NCBI GenBank assembly: GCA_020349025.1
Contig: CP070763.1
Coordinates: 3,138,585 to 3,173,025, forward strand
Source of the DNA: Candidatus Latescibacterota bacterium
GTDB lineage: Bacteria > Krumholzibacteriota > Krumholzibacteriia > G020349025
Direction: 5' to 3'
DNA: 34,441 nt
The notes under the pieces were generated by a model, which was not told where the DNA came from, made no database searches, and saw only the letters and a list, made by a program, of their open reading frames with translations. Within the stretch, counting starts at the first letter, position 1. Each line of letters opens with the position of its first letter. Both the position numbers and the translations under genes were made by a program. Below, in pieces: positions 1-8,663 of the stretch.

Positions 1-1
1 G

Positions 2-1060
2 CCCGGATTCCTGCAACCGATCCTGTCCGATTCGCGAATCCAGGCCGCGCTGATCCTCCTGCTTTCGATCGCCGTCGCGCGACTCGCGGACCACCTCTTC
101 GTCCGCGTTCTCACCCGACTCGCAAGCCGCACCACGTCGGACCTGGACAACCGCCTGATCGAGCTCTTCCATCGTCCGATCTTTCTGAGCGTCGTTCTCG
201 TCGGCGTCTTGATGAGCATCCGGACGTTGCTGCACCCGGATCCAGCACCCGTCTGGTTCGAACGCATCCTGGCAACGATCGCGATCCTGATCTGGACCTA
301 CGGCGGCGGCCGCATCATCACGACCTTCCTGCGCTGGTTGGCGGCGCGCCGCACCTCGCTCTTCGTCCATGCCAACACCCTCTCGCTCTTCATCAACCTG
401 ACCAAGCTGCTGCTCTTCGCGGGCGCCACCTACATGATCCTCGTCACCTGGGGGATCGACATCTCGGCGTGGTTGGCTTCGGCGGGAATCATCGGCATCG
501 CCGTCGGTTTCGCGGCCAAGGACAGTCTCGCCAACCTCTTCGCCGGGATCTTCATCGTCACCGATGCGCCCTACAAGATCGGTGACTACATCGTCTTCGA
601 CACCGGAGAGCGCGGTCGCGTCATGCACATCGGTTTGAGGAGCACGCGTCTGCTGACTCGCGACGACATCGAGATCACCTTTCCGAACAGCATCATCGGT
701 GCCGCCAAGATCGTGAACGAGAGCGGTGGACCGTGGGAACGGGAACGCGTACGCGTGCGTGTCAGCGTGGCGTACGGCTCCGACATCGACCAGGTGCGCG
801 AGGTTCTCATGGACGTGGCACGCTCGTCCGAGCTGGTCTGCGAGCATCCGGAGCCGCGCGTGCGCTTCCGCGCCTTCGGAGACTCGGGGCTCAACTTCGA
901 GCTGCTCTGCTGGATCGATCTGCCGGAGAATCGCGGTCGTGTTCTGGATGCGCTGAACAGCGACGTGTACAAGCGCTTTCGCACCCACGCGATCGAGATT
1001 CCCTACCCGAAGCGTGACGTGTTCATCCGCGAGATGCCGACGCTCGTTCCGGAAAGCTGA
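2..1060 (+). CDS. Mechanosensitive ion channel, MscS family (5' end outside window)
   Basis: The frame is open from the left edge, so the true start lies outside the window; 352 residues are visible. MscS-type channels open under membrane tension and release solutes during osmotic downshock. Hydrophobic segments occur in the first ~120 visible residues. They are followed by the pore-lining helix, which has the Gly/Ala pattern typical of MscS TM3 (GIIGIAVGFAAKDSLANLFAG). Next comes the beta domain (IGDYIVF...GRVMHIGLRSTRL, then FPNS), and an alpha/beta C-terminal domain ends the protein. The match to the family is clear. The next gene begins at the base right after the TGA, with a GGAAAG ribosome-binding site inside the end of this gene, so the two are very likely co-transcribed and coupled. 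Confidence 0.93.
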   Translation, partial: PGFLQPILSDSRIQAALILLLSIAVARLADHLFVRVLTRLASRTTSDLDNRLIELFHRPIFLSVVLVGVLMSIRTLLHPDPAPVWFERILATIAILIWTYGGGRIITTFLRWLAARRTSLFVHANTLSLFINLTKLLLFAGATYMILVTWGIDISAWLASAGIIGIAVGFAAKDSLANLFAGIFIVTDAPYKIGDYIVFDTGERGRVMHIGLRSTRLLTRDDIEITFPNSIIGAAKIVNESGGPWERERVRVRVSVAYGSDIDQVREVLMDVARSSELVCEHPEPRVRFRAFGDSGLNFELLCWIDLPENRGRVLDALNSDVYKRFRTHAIEIPYPKRDVFIREMPTLVPES

Positions 1061-2830
1061 GTGGAGAAGTTGCTGGGGTGGAAGAAGCGCACACGTCTCG
1101 AGAAGGGTCTGGCGATCCTCTGGCTCCTGCTCCTCGGCGGCGCCGTCGCGCGCGTCGCGTTGGGAAGCTGGGTCACCGACGACTTCTTCATCACGCTGCG
1201 CTACGCCGATTCCGTCGTCGCCGGCGACGGTCCGGTGTACAACAGCGGTGAGCGCACCGAGGGCTACACCCACTTCCTCTGGCTCTGTCTCATCACGCTC
1301 GGGCGCGGGCTCGGAATCGATGGCGTTGCGTTGGGACGCTTCCTCGGTCTGCCGGCATTCGTGGGCACGCTGCTCCTGCTCGTGCGCATCTCGGGACGGC
1401 TCTTCCCTCGCGGTGGTCTGTGGGGGTTCCCCGCGGCCGCGCTCGCCTGGGCCTTGCACGAGGATGCGCTCCTCTACGCTTCGGGCGGCCTGGAGACACC
1501 GGCGTTCATCCTCGCACTCCTGCTTGCCTTCGAGGCGCTGTGTCTCTCGGGCGCCGTGCGCACCGCCGCCTGGGCCTTCGCCTGCGCCACGCTCCTGCGC
1601 CCGGAGGGGATGCTCTTCTCGCTTGTCGCGCTCGTTTTTCTCCTCTGGCAAAAGTGCCGGCGCCGAGGCGGCGAGTTTCTGCTTCTCTGGACACTGCTCG
1701 TCGCGCCGCTCTTCATCTTCCGGCTGGCGTACTACGGCGAGCCGCTGCCCAACACCTACTACGCGAAGTCGGGTGGAGGCGCCTACTGGCAGCAGGGGCT
1801 GCACTATCTGACGGCGTACTTCGGCAGCTACTTCGCCTTGGGATTCGCCTTCCTCGCCGCGGCCCCCATCCTTCGCGACCTGCGCCGGAGCGAGAGCCGC
1901 TTCGGACGGCGTGCCGATGCCGCGTTGCTCTTCGCTCTGGCGGCGTCGCTGGCGTCGATCGTGTACGTGACGCGCATCGGCGGCGACTACATGTTCGGGC
2001 GCTTCTTGCTTCCGATCACGCCGTTCCTCCTGCTCCTGTGCGAGTCGCTGCCGCAGCGTCTGCGGCGGTGCTCCTGGAGCGGAGTCGGCGCGCTCCTCCT
2101 CGTGGCGCTCGTCTGGAGCGGCGCCTTCGTCAAGCATCGCCTCGTGCGACCCGATCGACCGTGGCACGGCATCACCGACGAGCCTCGCATCCACACGCAG
2201 GGCAGGCTGCAAAGAGCCCGCGGCATCGGGGAGGCGTTCCGCCCCTGTTTCGAGAACACGCGCGCGCGCTTCCTCGTGCTCGCAGGACAGGCGACGCTGG
2301 CCTACTTCGCCCACTTCCCGGAGGCGATCGAGTGCTACGGGCTGGTCGATGCGCACATTGCACGCCAGAAACTGCGCCTGCGCGGGCGTCCGGGACACGA
2401 AAAGTTCATCGATCCGGAGTACGCGTACCGTCAACGGCGCGTGCACTTCCGTGTCCACGGTGATCCGGTGCGCTCGCTGCCGCTCTTCACCCAGCTGCTG
2501 GTGCCGGGACCGGGCCCGCGGGGCCGCGTCCAGGCAGAGATCCTCATCTACGACCGCGAGCTCATGGCGGAGCTACGCACCTGCCCGAGGATCGCCTTCG
2601 TCGACTTCCCGCGCTGGCTGCAGGAGAGCTACCTGCCGCAGGTGCCCATGCTGCCGCAACGTCGTTTGCTTCAGGACTACCATCACTTCATGCGTTTCTA
2701 CTTCGAGCATGACCCGGACCCGGAGGGTCTGTTCGCGAAGCTGCGCGCCGCTCTCGCCGCCCGCGGCCTGGAGCAGATTCCGCCCGAGCCGCTGCCGCCG
2801 ATCGTCGACCCGGGCGTCGGTTGGCGCTGA
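1061..2830 (+). CDS. GT-C superfamily-type polytopic membrane glycosyltransferase (putative)
   Basis: A 589-residue polytopic membrane protein starting at a GTG that directly follows the upstream stop, with GGAAAG about 5 bases before it. The first membrane segment covers residues ~15-36. It is followed by an Asp-Asp pair at 40-41 in a conserved block (VTDDFFITLRYADSV, then GPVYNSGERTEGYTHFLW). An acidic pair after the first membrane helix is where polyprenyl-phosphate-sugar GT-C enzymes keep their catalytic acid, and the block resembles AftB-like arabinosyltransferase relatives. A second landmark, GEPLPNTYYAK, lies near residue 226. About ten hydrophobic segments fill the first 360 residues, and a soluble tail of about 200 residues follows. 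The likely role is sugar transfer from a lipid carrier onto an envelope glycan; donor and acceptor cannot be read from sequence. Family assignment is moderately sure, function is not. Confidence 0.72.
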   Translation: MEKLLGWKKRTRLEKGLAILWLLLLGGAVARVALGSWVTDDFFITLRYADSVVAGDGPVYNSGERTEGYTHFLWLCLITLGRGLGIDGVALGRFLGLPAFVGTLLLLVRISGRLFPRGGLWGFPAAALAWALHEDALLYASGGLETPAFILALLLAFEALCLSGAVRTAAWAFACATLLRPEGMLFSLVALVFLLWQKCRRRGGEFLLLWTLLVAPLFIFRLAYYGEPLPNTYYAKSGGGAYWQQGLHYLTAYFGSYFALGFAFLAAAPILRDLRRSESRFGRRADAALLFALAASLASIVYVTRIGGDYMFGRFLLPITPFLLLLCESLPQRLRRCSWSGVGALLLVALVWSGAFVKHRLVRPDRPWHGITDEPRIHTQGRLQRARGIGEAFRPCFENTRARFLVLAGQATLAYFAHFPEAIECYGLVDAHIARQKLRLRGRPGHEKFIDPEYAYRQRRVHFRVHGDPVRSLPLFTQLLVPGPGPRGRVQAEILIYDRELMAELRTCPRIAFVDFPRWLQESYLPQVPMLPQRRLLQDYHHFMRFYFEHDPDPEGLFAKLRAALAARGLEQIPPEPLPPIVDPGVGWR

Positions 2831-2886
2831 GACTCGTCGCGGTCCGCCATCCGAGCCGCTATGCTGGGGCGCGCACCCCGTCGCGC

Positions 2887-2892
2887 AGGAGG
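2887..2892 (+). promoter_or_regulatory. Shine-Dalgarno AGGAGG that fixes the TTG start of addA
   Basis: A perfect AGGAGG lies 6 bases before TTG 2899 in the addA frame. No in-frame ATG or GTG lies between here and the Walker A motif. This decides for TTG 2899 over the more upstream open codons, which overlap the preceding gene. Confidence 0.75.
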
Positions 2893-2898
2893 AAGGCG

Positions 2899-5800
2899 TT
2901 GGCGCAGCTCGCCGACAAGAAGGAGCGCGAGCGCATCCGCTCGGCGCTCGATTGCAGCATGGTGGTCGAGGCCGCCGCCGGCACCGGTAAGACGAGCGAG
3001 CTCGTGCGTCGGATCGTCGCCGTGCTCGCCGGCGGACATGCTCGTGTGGACAGCATCGTCGCGGTCACGTTCACGGAGAAGGCGGCCGGCGAGCTCAAGC
3101 TGCGTATGCGAGCGGGGCTCGAGGAAGCGCGCCACCGAGCCCGCGCCGGAAGCCGCAAGCACCGCCACCTCGAGGAGGCCTTGGCGCGGCTCGAGGAGGC
3201 GCGCGTCGGCACGATCCACGCGTTCTGTGCCGATCTGTTGCGCGAGCGCTCGGTCGAGGCGCAGGTCGATCCGCGTTTCGAGACGATGACGGAGCCGGAG
3301 GCGGAGCGGCTCTTCGCGCGTGCGTTCGATTCCTGGCTGCAACAGGTGCTGGCGCATCCGCCGGAGGGGGTGCGTCGCTCCCTGCGCCGATCGACGCGTG
3401 CCCCCGGTCCGCCGAGCTGGGCCGCACGCGAGGCGGCCGTGCCGGCATCGGTCGCCGCACCCGACGAGGGCCCGGTGGGACGCTTGCGACGCGCCGGCTG
3501 GACGCTGGCCGCCTGGCGCGACTTCCCGGCGGCGTGGCGGCGCGACCCCTTCGACCGCGTCGCACAGATCGACCGCATCGTGCAGCGACTGCATGCGTTC
3601 GAGGAGCTCTCGAGCCGTTGTGCTCGCCCCGAGCGGGACAACTTCTACCAGGATACGCGGGCGGTGCGGCAGTGCAGTCGCGACATCCGCGCCGCCGAAG
3701 CGGTGCGAGCGCGCGACGAAGATGGATTGGAAGCTGCGTTCGTGGAGTTTGCGCAGCGGCGCTACGAGCGTCCGCGCAAGGGATACGGCACCCGATACGG
3801 TGAAGGCGTGTCGCGTCAAGACGTGCTCGAGACGTACAGCCAGCTGCACGCGGCGTTCCGCGATTTCGCGCGTGCCGCCGATGCCGATCTCGCCGCACTC
3901 CTGCACGCCGAGCTGCGCGAGGCGATCGAACGCTACGAGCGTCTCAAGGAGCGCGCCGGCAAGCTCGACTTCGTCGACTTGCTGATTCGTGCCCGCGACC
4001 TGATCCGCGACCGCGACGACGTCCGCAACGAGTTTCAGCAGCGCTTCACGCACCTCTTCGTCGACGAGTTCCAGGACACCGACCCGCTCCAGGCTGAGAT
4101 CCTTCTGCTCCTGGCCGCGAACGACCCGCACGTCACCGATTGGCGTCGGGTCGAGCCAGTGGCCGGAAAGCTCTTCCTCGTCGCCGATCCGAAGCAATCG
4201 ATCTATCGCTTCCGGCGCGCCGACCTCGGCATCTATCTCGAGGTGAAAGAGCTGCTGCAGAAGCATGGCGCCGAGTGCATCCACCTGACCACGAGCTTCC
4301 GCTCGCGGCCCGCGATCCAGAAAGCGGTGAACAGCGCCTTCGCTCGTGTGATGGATGGAAACCGCGAGGCGCAGCAAGCGCAGTACGTGCCGCTCACGAG
4401 CTACCGCGACGACCCGGAGATGCAGCCGACGCTGGTGGCGCTTCCGGTGCCGCGACCGTACGGCAAACGCAGTGTGACCAAGAGCGCGATCGACCGCTCG
4501 CTGCCGGACGCGGTGGCCGCGTTCGTCGAGTGGTTGATCCAGGAGAGCGGTTGGTCCGTGACCGAGCGCGAGACGGGCGAGCGCGTGGCGCTCAGCGCCC
4601 GGCACGTCTGCCTGCTGTTGCGGCGTTTCGACAGCTTCTTCATGGGGGACGTCACGCGTGGATACGTGCGCGCGCTCGAGGCGCGTGGCATCCGTCATCT
4701 TCTGGCGGGAGGACGCTCCTTCCACGAGCGCGAAGAGGTGGAAACGCTGCGCACGGCGCTGACCGCGATCGAATGGCCCGACGACGAGCTGTCGCTGTTT
4801 GCGACGTTGCGCGGCTCGTTGTTTGCCATCGGCGACGAAGAGCTGCTCGAGTATCGCCAGCGTTTCGGTCGCCTGCACCCGTTTCGGCTCCCACCCGAGC
4901 TCGAGACGACGGCAGACGACGCCACGCGCGAACGCCTGGCCGCGATCGTCGATGCGCTGACGCTTCTGGCGCGCCTTCACCGCCGGCGCAATGAGCAGCC
5001 GATCGCCGAAACGATCCACCTGCTCCTGGAGACCACGCGCGCACACGCGGGGTTCGCGCTGCGCCCGTCGGGTGAGCAGGTCCTGGCCAACGTGCTGCAC
5101 GTTGCCGAGCAGGCGCGCGGCTACGAGCGCGAAGGCGGCATCTCGTTCCGTGGCTTCGTCGAACGCCTCGACGAGGACGCCGCCGGGCGCCGGGTCACCG
5201 AAGCGCCGATCCTGGAGGAGGGAAGCGACGGCGTTCGCATCATGACCGTGCACAAGGCGAAGGGGCTCGAGTTCCCGGTCGTCGTTCTCGCCGACATCAC
5301 CGCCAACCTGACGCCCTTCCGTGCCAATCGCTGGATTGCGCCGGTGGAGCGCCTGTGTGCGCAGCGCGTCGCGGGCTGGACGCCGGTCGAGCTGCTCGAG
5401 CACGAGGAGGAGGAGCTGCAACGCGACGCCGCCGAGGGGGTGCGCATCGCCTACGTGGCCGCAACACGCGCGCGCGATCTGCTCGTGATTCCTGCCGTCG
5501 GCGACGGTCCGGCGGCGACGGAGGGCTGGATCTCGCCTCTGAACGCGGCGGTCTATCCCACCAAAGCGCAGTGGACGAACGCCTTCACCGCACCCGGGTG
5601 CCCCGAGCTCGGCGACGACAGCGTGCTAGAGCGTCCGTTCGACCTGGCGATGGACGCGCACAGCGTGCGACCGGGACGCCACACGCTGCATGCGCAACCC
5701 GGTCGAAGGGCGAGCGACAAGATCATCCCGAGCCGATACGACGTCGTCTGGTGGGACCCGGCGCTGCTGCGGCTCGACGTGCCGGCCACGTTCGGTATCC

Positions 5801-6468
5801 GGCAGGAGGAGCTTCTCGGCAGAGATGCCGACCCTGCGCGCGTCGATGCGGACGCCGAGTCGCACCGCGCCTGGGAGCAAGCGCGGGCGGCTGCGCTCGA
5901 GCGCGCCTCCGTACCGACGCGACGCGTGCAGACCGTCACCGAGCGCGCCCGGCACGAGGTGCTGCGCCGCGCGCAGACCCCGGATGCGCCGAAACCGCAC
6001 GTCGACCTGGTGCAGCTTCCGGTGCAGCGCGCGCGACCGAGCGGGCCACGTTTCGGAGCGCTCGTTCACACGGTTCTCGCCCTGGTGGGGCTCGATGCCG
6101 CGCGCGACCGCATCGACGAGGTCACGACACTGCAGGCACGCATTCTCGGCGCCACGCCCGAAGAGTCGGCCGCGGCCGGGCGCGCCGTGTTCGATGTCTT
6201 GAGGCACCCGCTTCTGGAGCGGGCGCGGCGCGCTGGCACGTGTCGGCGCGAGACGCCGGTTGCGTACCTGCACGCCGACGGGACGCTGCTCGAGGGAGTG
6301 GTCGACCTGGCCTTCCTGGAGGAGGGTTGCTGGATCGTCGTCGATTTCAAGACGGATCAGGAGCTCGAGCAGCAGCTCTCGGTGTACGAGCAGCAGATTG
6401 CGGTGTACGCGGAGGCGATCGCGGCTGCGACGGGCCAGCCCACGCGTTCCATTCTCATGCGCGTCTAG
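2899..6468 (+). CDS. addA: AddA-like UvrD/RecB-family helicase-nuclease
   Basis: A 1189-residue superfamily 1 helicase fused to a RecB-type nuclease, the architecture of AddA, which unwinds and resects double-strand ends for recombination. Helicase motifs appear in order: Walker A AAAGTGKT (25-32), DEFQDTD (~388-394), VADPKQSIYRFRRAD, LTTSFRSRP, VHKAKGLEFPVVVLAD and YVAATRARDLL. The C-terminal nuclease has the His of GALVHTVL, the Asp of GVVDLAF, Asp1149/Lys1151 of DFKTD, and the Gln/Tyr of QIAVY, so all metal-binding and catalytic positions of the RecB nuclease are present. The TTG start is chosen from the AGGAGG 6 bases upstream; it leaves a 68-base gap after the preceding gene. No addB is adjacent, although addB normally lies directly upstream. 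The next gene is convergent only 6 bases away. Confidence 0.9.
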   Translation: MAQLADKKERERIRSALDCSMVVEAAAGTGKTSELVRRIVAVLAGGHARVDSIVAVTFTEKAAGELKLRMRAGLEEARHRARAGSRKHRHLEEALARLEEARVGTIHAFCADLLRERSVEAQVDPRFETMTEPEAERLFARAFDSWLQQVLAHPPEGVRRSLRRSTRAPGPPSWAAREAAVPASVAAPDEGPVGRLRRAGWTLAAWRDFPAAWRRDPFDRVAQIDRIVQRLHAFEELSSRCARPERDNFYQDTRAVRQCSRDIRAAEAVRARDEDGLEAAFVEFAQRRYERPRKGYGTRYGEGVSRQDVLETYSQLHAAFRDFARAADADLAALLHAELREAIERYERLKERAGKLDFVDLLIRARDLIRDRDDVRNEFQQRFTHLFVDEFQDTDPLQAEILLLLAANDPHVTDWRRVEPVAGKLFLVADPKQSIYRFRRADLGIYLEVKELLQKHGAECIHLTTSFRSRPAIQKAVNSAFARVMDGNREAQQAQYVPLTSYRDDPEMQPTLVALPVPRPYGKRSVTKSAIDRSLPDAVAAFVEWLIQESGWSVTERETGERVALSARHVCLLLRRFDSFFMGDVTRGYVRALEARGIRHLLAGGRSFHEREEVETLRTALTAIEWPDDELSLFATLRGSLFAIGDEELLEYRQRFGRLHPFRLPPELETTADDATRERLAAIVDALTLLARLHRRRNEQPIAETIHLLLETTRAHAGFALRPSGEQVLANVLHVAEQARGYEREGGISFRGFVERLDEDAAGRRVTEAPILEEGSDGVRIMTVHKAKGLEFPVVVLADITANLTPFRANRWIAPVERLCAQRVAGWTPVELLEHEEEELQRDAAEGVRIAYVAATRARDLLVIPAVGDGPAATEGWISPLNAAVYPTKAQWTNAFTAPGCPELGDDSVLERPFDLAMDAHSVRPGRHTLHAQPGRRASDKIIPSRYDVVWWDPALLRLDVPATFGIRQEELLGRDADPARVDADAESHRAWEQARAAALERASVPTRRVQTVTERARHEVLRRAQTPDAPKPHVDLVQLPVQRARPSGPRFGALVHTVLALVGLDAARDRIDEVTTLQARILGATPEESAAAGRAVFDVLRHPLLERARRAGTCRRETPVAYLHADGTLLEGVVDLAFLEEGCWIVVDFKTDQELEQQLSVYEQQIAVYAEAIAAATGQPTRSILMRV

Positions 6469-6474
6469 CTCGGA

Positions 6475-6494
6475 TCAACGCGCCAACGCGTTGA
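6475..6494. terminator. Perfect 8-bp hairpin between convergent genes
   Basis: TCAACGCG (6475-6482), a 4-base loop ccaa, then CGCGTTGA (6487-6494). The left arm contains the stop codon of the minus-strand lipoprotein gene and lies 6 bases past the addA stop. No T-run follows on either strand, so it is not a textbook intrinsic terminator. Position and symmetry suggest a shared 3'-end structure for two converging transcripts. Confidence 0.4.
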
Positions 6495-7152
6495 AGAACG
6501 CCTGCTTGCCATTCTCGGTCGTGACGATCACCTGCTGCTCGCCGCTGCTTCCGAGCCTCCACTGCGTCTGCACCCGACCGCGCGCATCCGTGCGCGCGCT
6601 CGCGGGCTCGACGGATCCGCTCCCGCGACTGACCGTGAAGCTGACGTCGACGTCGGGCACGTCGTTGTCGAAGCGGTCGACGACGCGCGCCACGAGCGGC
6701 TGCGGGAGCATTGCACCGGGCAATCCCAGCTGGTCGTTTCCGGAGACGATGAGGACACCCCTGGGGAACTCGGGCACCGCCTCGAGACGGAAGATCGCCG
6801 GCGAGTTCGGCACTGCAGCGCTGGCGTGGACCGAGATCCGTCCCGCCCGGGTGCCGTACTCGACCCGCGACCTCGCGAGTCCGTTCACGTCGGTGATCAC
6901 GCGCGACGCGGTGACCGCCGCATCTCCCGCGGAGACTTCGAAATGGACCTCGAATCCCTCGATGGGCGTGTTGTCGTCGCTCCGGACACGGGCCACGATC
7001 GGTGCGCTCGTCGTGGCGACAAAGCCGAGCTGGCCGTCGCCCGCGAAGGCGACGATCTCACTCGCAACCGGGGAGTCGGGCCCACTCGAGTCGCGGCAGG
7101 CGCTGGGAGTCAGCAAAACGAGCACGGCGAGCAGTTCGCGGGATCCACGCAT
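6475..7152 (-). CDS. Secreted lipoprotein with two bacterial Ig-like (Big-type) domains
   Basis: 225 residues starting at ATG 7152, where a signal sequence begins: a short charged N-terminus, hydrophobic residues ~6-15 and Cys19 in LLTPSAC. The residue at -3 of the Cys is Pro, which is unusual for a lipobox, so lipidation is probable rather than certain. A low-complexity Ser/Gly/Asp linker follows, typical of surface lipoproteins. Two repeats of about 95 residues come next (~30-125 and ~128-225). Each runs from a 'GDGQLGF' or 'GNDQLGLPG' opening, through 'PIVARVRSDD' or 'PLVARVVDRFDND', to a 'TDVNGLARSRV' or 'TDARGRVQTQW' stretch. This pattern is characteristic of invasin/intimin-type Ig-like domains. 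The likely role is structural or adhesive at the envelope. It is divergent from the pilin-like gene, with no clear operon partner. Confidence 0.75.
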   Translation of the reverse strand: MRGSRELLAVLVLLTPSACRDSSGPDSPVASEIVAFAGDGQLGFVATTSAPIVARVRSDDNTPIEGFEVHFEVSAGDAAVTASRVITDVNGLARSRVEYGTRAGRISVHASAAVPNSPAIFRLEAVPEFPRGVLIVSGNDQLGLPGAMLPQPLVARVVDRFDNDVPDVDVSFTVSRGSGSVEPASARTDARGRVQTQWRLGSSGEQQVIVTTENGKQAFFNALAR

Positions 7153-7391
7153 GACTCCAATCTGATCGTTCCAGCCGCGCGGCGCAAGCGTGTCCAGACA
7201 CATCTCTGTTGGGCGGACTCGGCACGCAGTGTGCGACCCCATCAAGGTCCCGGACGGCGCTCGTTTGGGGGCTCCGGGAGTTTGGCGCCACGGGCGCGAA
7301 GCGGGACGAGGCGAACATCGAGGCGCATCCACTCCCGTCCGGAGTTGCCCAGCTTCTGGGCAGTTTCATACCGATGAATGGAGCGACGATC
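7153..7391. other. Divergent intergenic region between Ig-like lipoprotein and pilin-like gene
   Basis: About 240 bases with divergent starts at both ends, so it should hold both promoters. I find no convincing -35/-10 pair. It contains a perfect 7-bp inverted repeat (7346-7362, listed separately) and a shorter GTGTC-ca-GACAC repeat near 7190-7201. No tRNA or additional gene is visible. Confidence 0.5.
7346..7362 (+). promoter_or_regulatory. Perfect inverted repeat upstream of the pilin-like gene
   Basis: TGCCCAG, loop ctt, CTGGGCA: a perfect 7-bp stem with a 3-base loop. It lies 29 bases before the preferred GTG start and 11 bases before the alternative ATG. It could be a leader hairpin or an operator; sequence alone cannot separate these. 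Confidence 0.4.
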
Positions 7392-8657
7392 GTGCGGAAG
7401 CGGGAATCGGAGCGCGGTGCGGCGCTACTCGTCACTCTGGCAATGCTGATCTCCCTCGGCTTCGTGGGAGCGGCACTCATCACGACGGCCGGTGTCGAGC
7501 TGAAGGTCGCGGGATCCGACCGGCGCGGCACGCAGGCACAATTCGCGGCCGAGGGGGGCGTCCAGGAAGCACTCCACAGGCTCTCTCTTCGATCCGGCAC
7601 GCCGGTCACCGTCAATGGGCTGACGTTCGATCCTGCGATCCAGGATACGAACGATCCTCTCGATCCGAACTGGCAGGTGCAGATCTACGCACCCAGCGAG
7701 GGCACTCCGACGTCGATGGATCCCTCCATCGTCTTCTCACCGACCGTCCAGGAGGAGAGTGCGGGGCTCGATTACATGCGCAACGGAAACATGCTGACGA
7801 TCCGCCACAAGTTCTGGGATCTCGACTGGGACGACCAGCCCGACGCGGGCGAGATCGTCCTGTACGATACGAGCAAGTTCCCTGCTGAGAATCTCCAGAC
7901 CGGATCACCCATCGAGGTGATCGAGGTCGCGGGTTTCCGGAACGACGCGCGGCGCCGCGTGCGCGTCGAAGCGGTCCGCTATCCTCTGGCGCCCAACGTC
8001 TACTCCGCGATGCTCAGTCGTGGCGAAGTGGACGTCACCGGGAACATCAGCATCTGTGGCCAGAACCACGACCCCAACACACCGGTCGGCACCGACCTGG
8101 AGTCTGCGATCCCCTGTTCGCCCAACTATGATGAGGCGGACGGCCATCTCACCGGAATCGCGACCCCAGGCGAAGCGATCACAACGTCGGGCTCCTCGAA
8201 CATCCGCGGTACGCCCGTGCCCGCGGATGCTTCGCCCACGAACCCGTGGACCACGCTGGCGCAGGCGCTCGGCGTGGAGCAGGAGTTCATCGATCGGCTT
8301 CTGGAAAATCCCGACCAGACGTCCGTGGCGGGTGCGGGGCCCTTTGACGGCATCACGTACATCGACGGCAACGCAACGGGCGGAGACGCGCTGGATGGTG
8401 GTGTCGGTAGTGGGCTTCTCTACGTGACCGGAGATCTCGACATCAACGGAACCGCCGAGTGGCGTGGTCTCGTCTACGTCGAGGGCAACGTGCGCGTCAC
8501 GGGGAACCCCTGGATCATCGGCGGGTTGCTCGTCGGCGGTACTTCGAAGCCAGCGTTCGGTGCCGGCGACGCAACCATTCTCTACAGCCGCACCACGATC
8601 AAGACAACGATCGAGACCGCGCTCGATTACATCGTTCTTTCCTGGAGAGAGATCTGA
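7392..8657 (+). CDS. PilX-like minor pilin / pilus assembly protein with beta-helix-like C-terminus
   Basis: 421 residues if GTG 7392 is used. GGAG lies 8 bases before it, and the product then begins with a short basic leader (MRKRESERG). ATG 7374 in the same frame has no ribosome-binding site and would add six residues. The N-terminus (ERGAALLVTLAMLISLGFVGAALI, then AGSDRRGTQAQFAAEGGVQEAL) is the PilX_N signature: a type IV prepilin-like hydrophobic helix followed by the 'AAE' helix. There is no Glu at +5 after the Gly, as in PilX/GspK-like minor subunits. The C-terminal part has short repeated strands (GLLYVTGDLDINGTAEWRGL, then VYVEGNVRVTGNPWIIGGLLVGG) resembling a beta-helix. The likely role is a minor pilus or pseudopilus subunit. 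No other pilus gene is in the window. Confidence 0.75.
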   Translation: MRKRESERGAALLVTLAMLISLGFVGAALITTAGVELKVAGSDRRGTQAQFAAEGGVQEALHRLSLRSGTPVTVNGLTFDPAIQDTNDPLDPNWQVQIYAPSEGTPTSMDPSIVFSPTVQEESAGLDYMRNGNMLTIRHKFWDLDWDDQPDAGEIVLYDTSKFPAENLQTGSPIEVIEVAGFRNDARRRVRVEAVRYPLAPNVYSAMLSRGEVDVTGNISICGQNHDPNTPVGTDLESAIPCSPNYDEADGHLTGIATPGEAITTSGSSNIRGTPVPADASPTNPWTTLAQALGVEQEFIDRLLENPDQTSVAGAGPFDGITYIDGNATGGDALDGGVGSGLLYVTGDLDINGTAEWRGLVYVEGNVRVTGNPWIIGGLLVGGTSKPAFGAGDATILYSRTTIKTTIETALDYIVLSWREI

Positions 8658-8663
8658 GCCCGG

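Noticed and set aside
2698..5421. Open frame of 907 codons on the minus strand opposite addA
   Set aside because: It is the antisense shadow of a GC-rich gene: biased to Arg/Leu/Asp/His, with no motif or signal. The plus-strand frame has full helicase and nuclease motifs.
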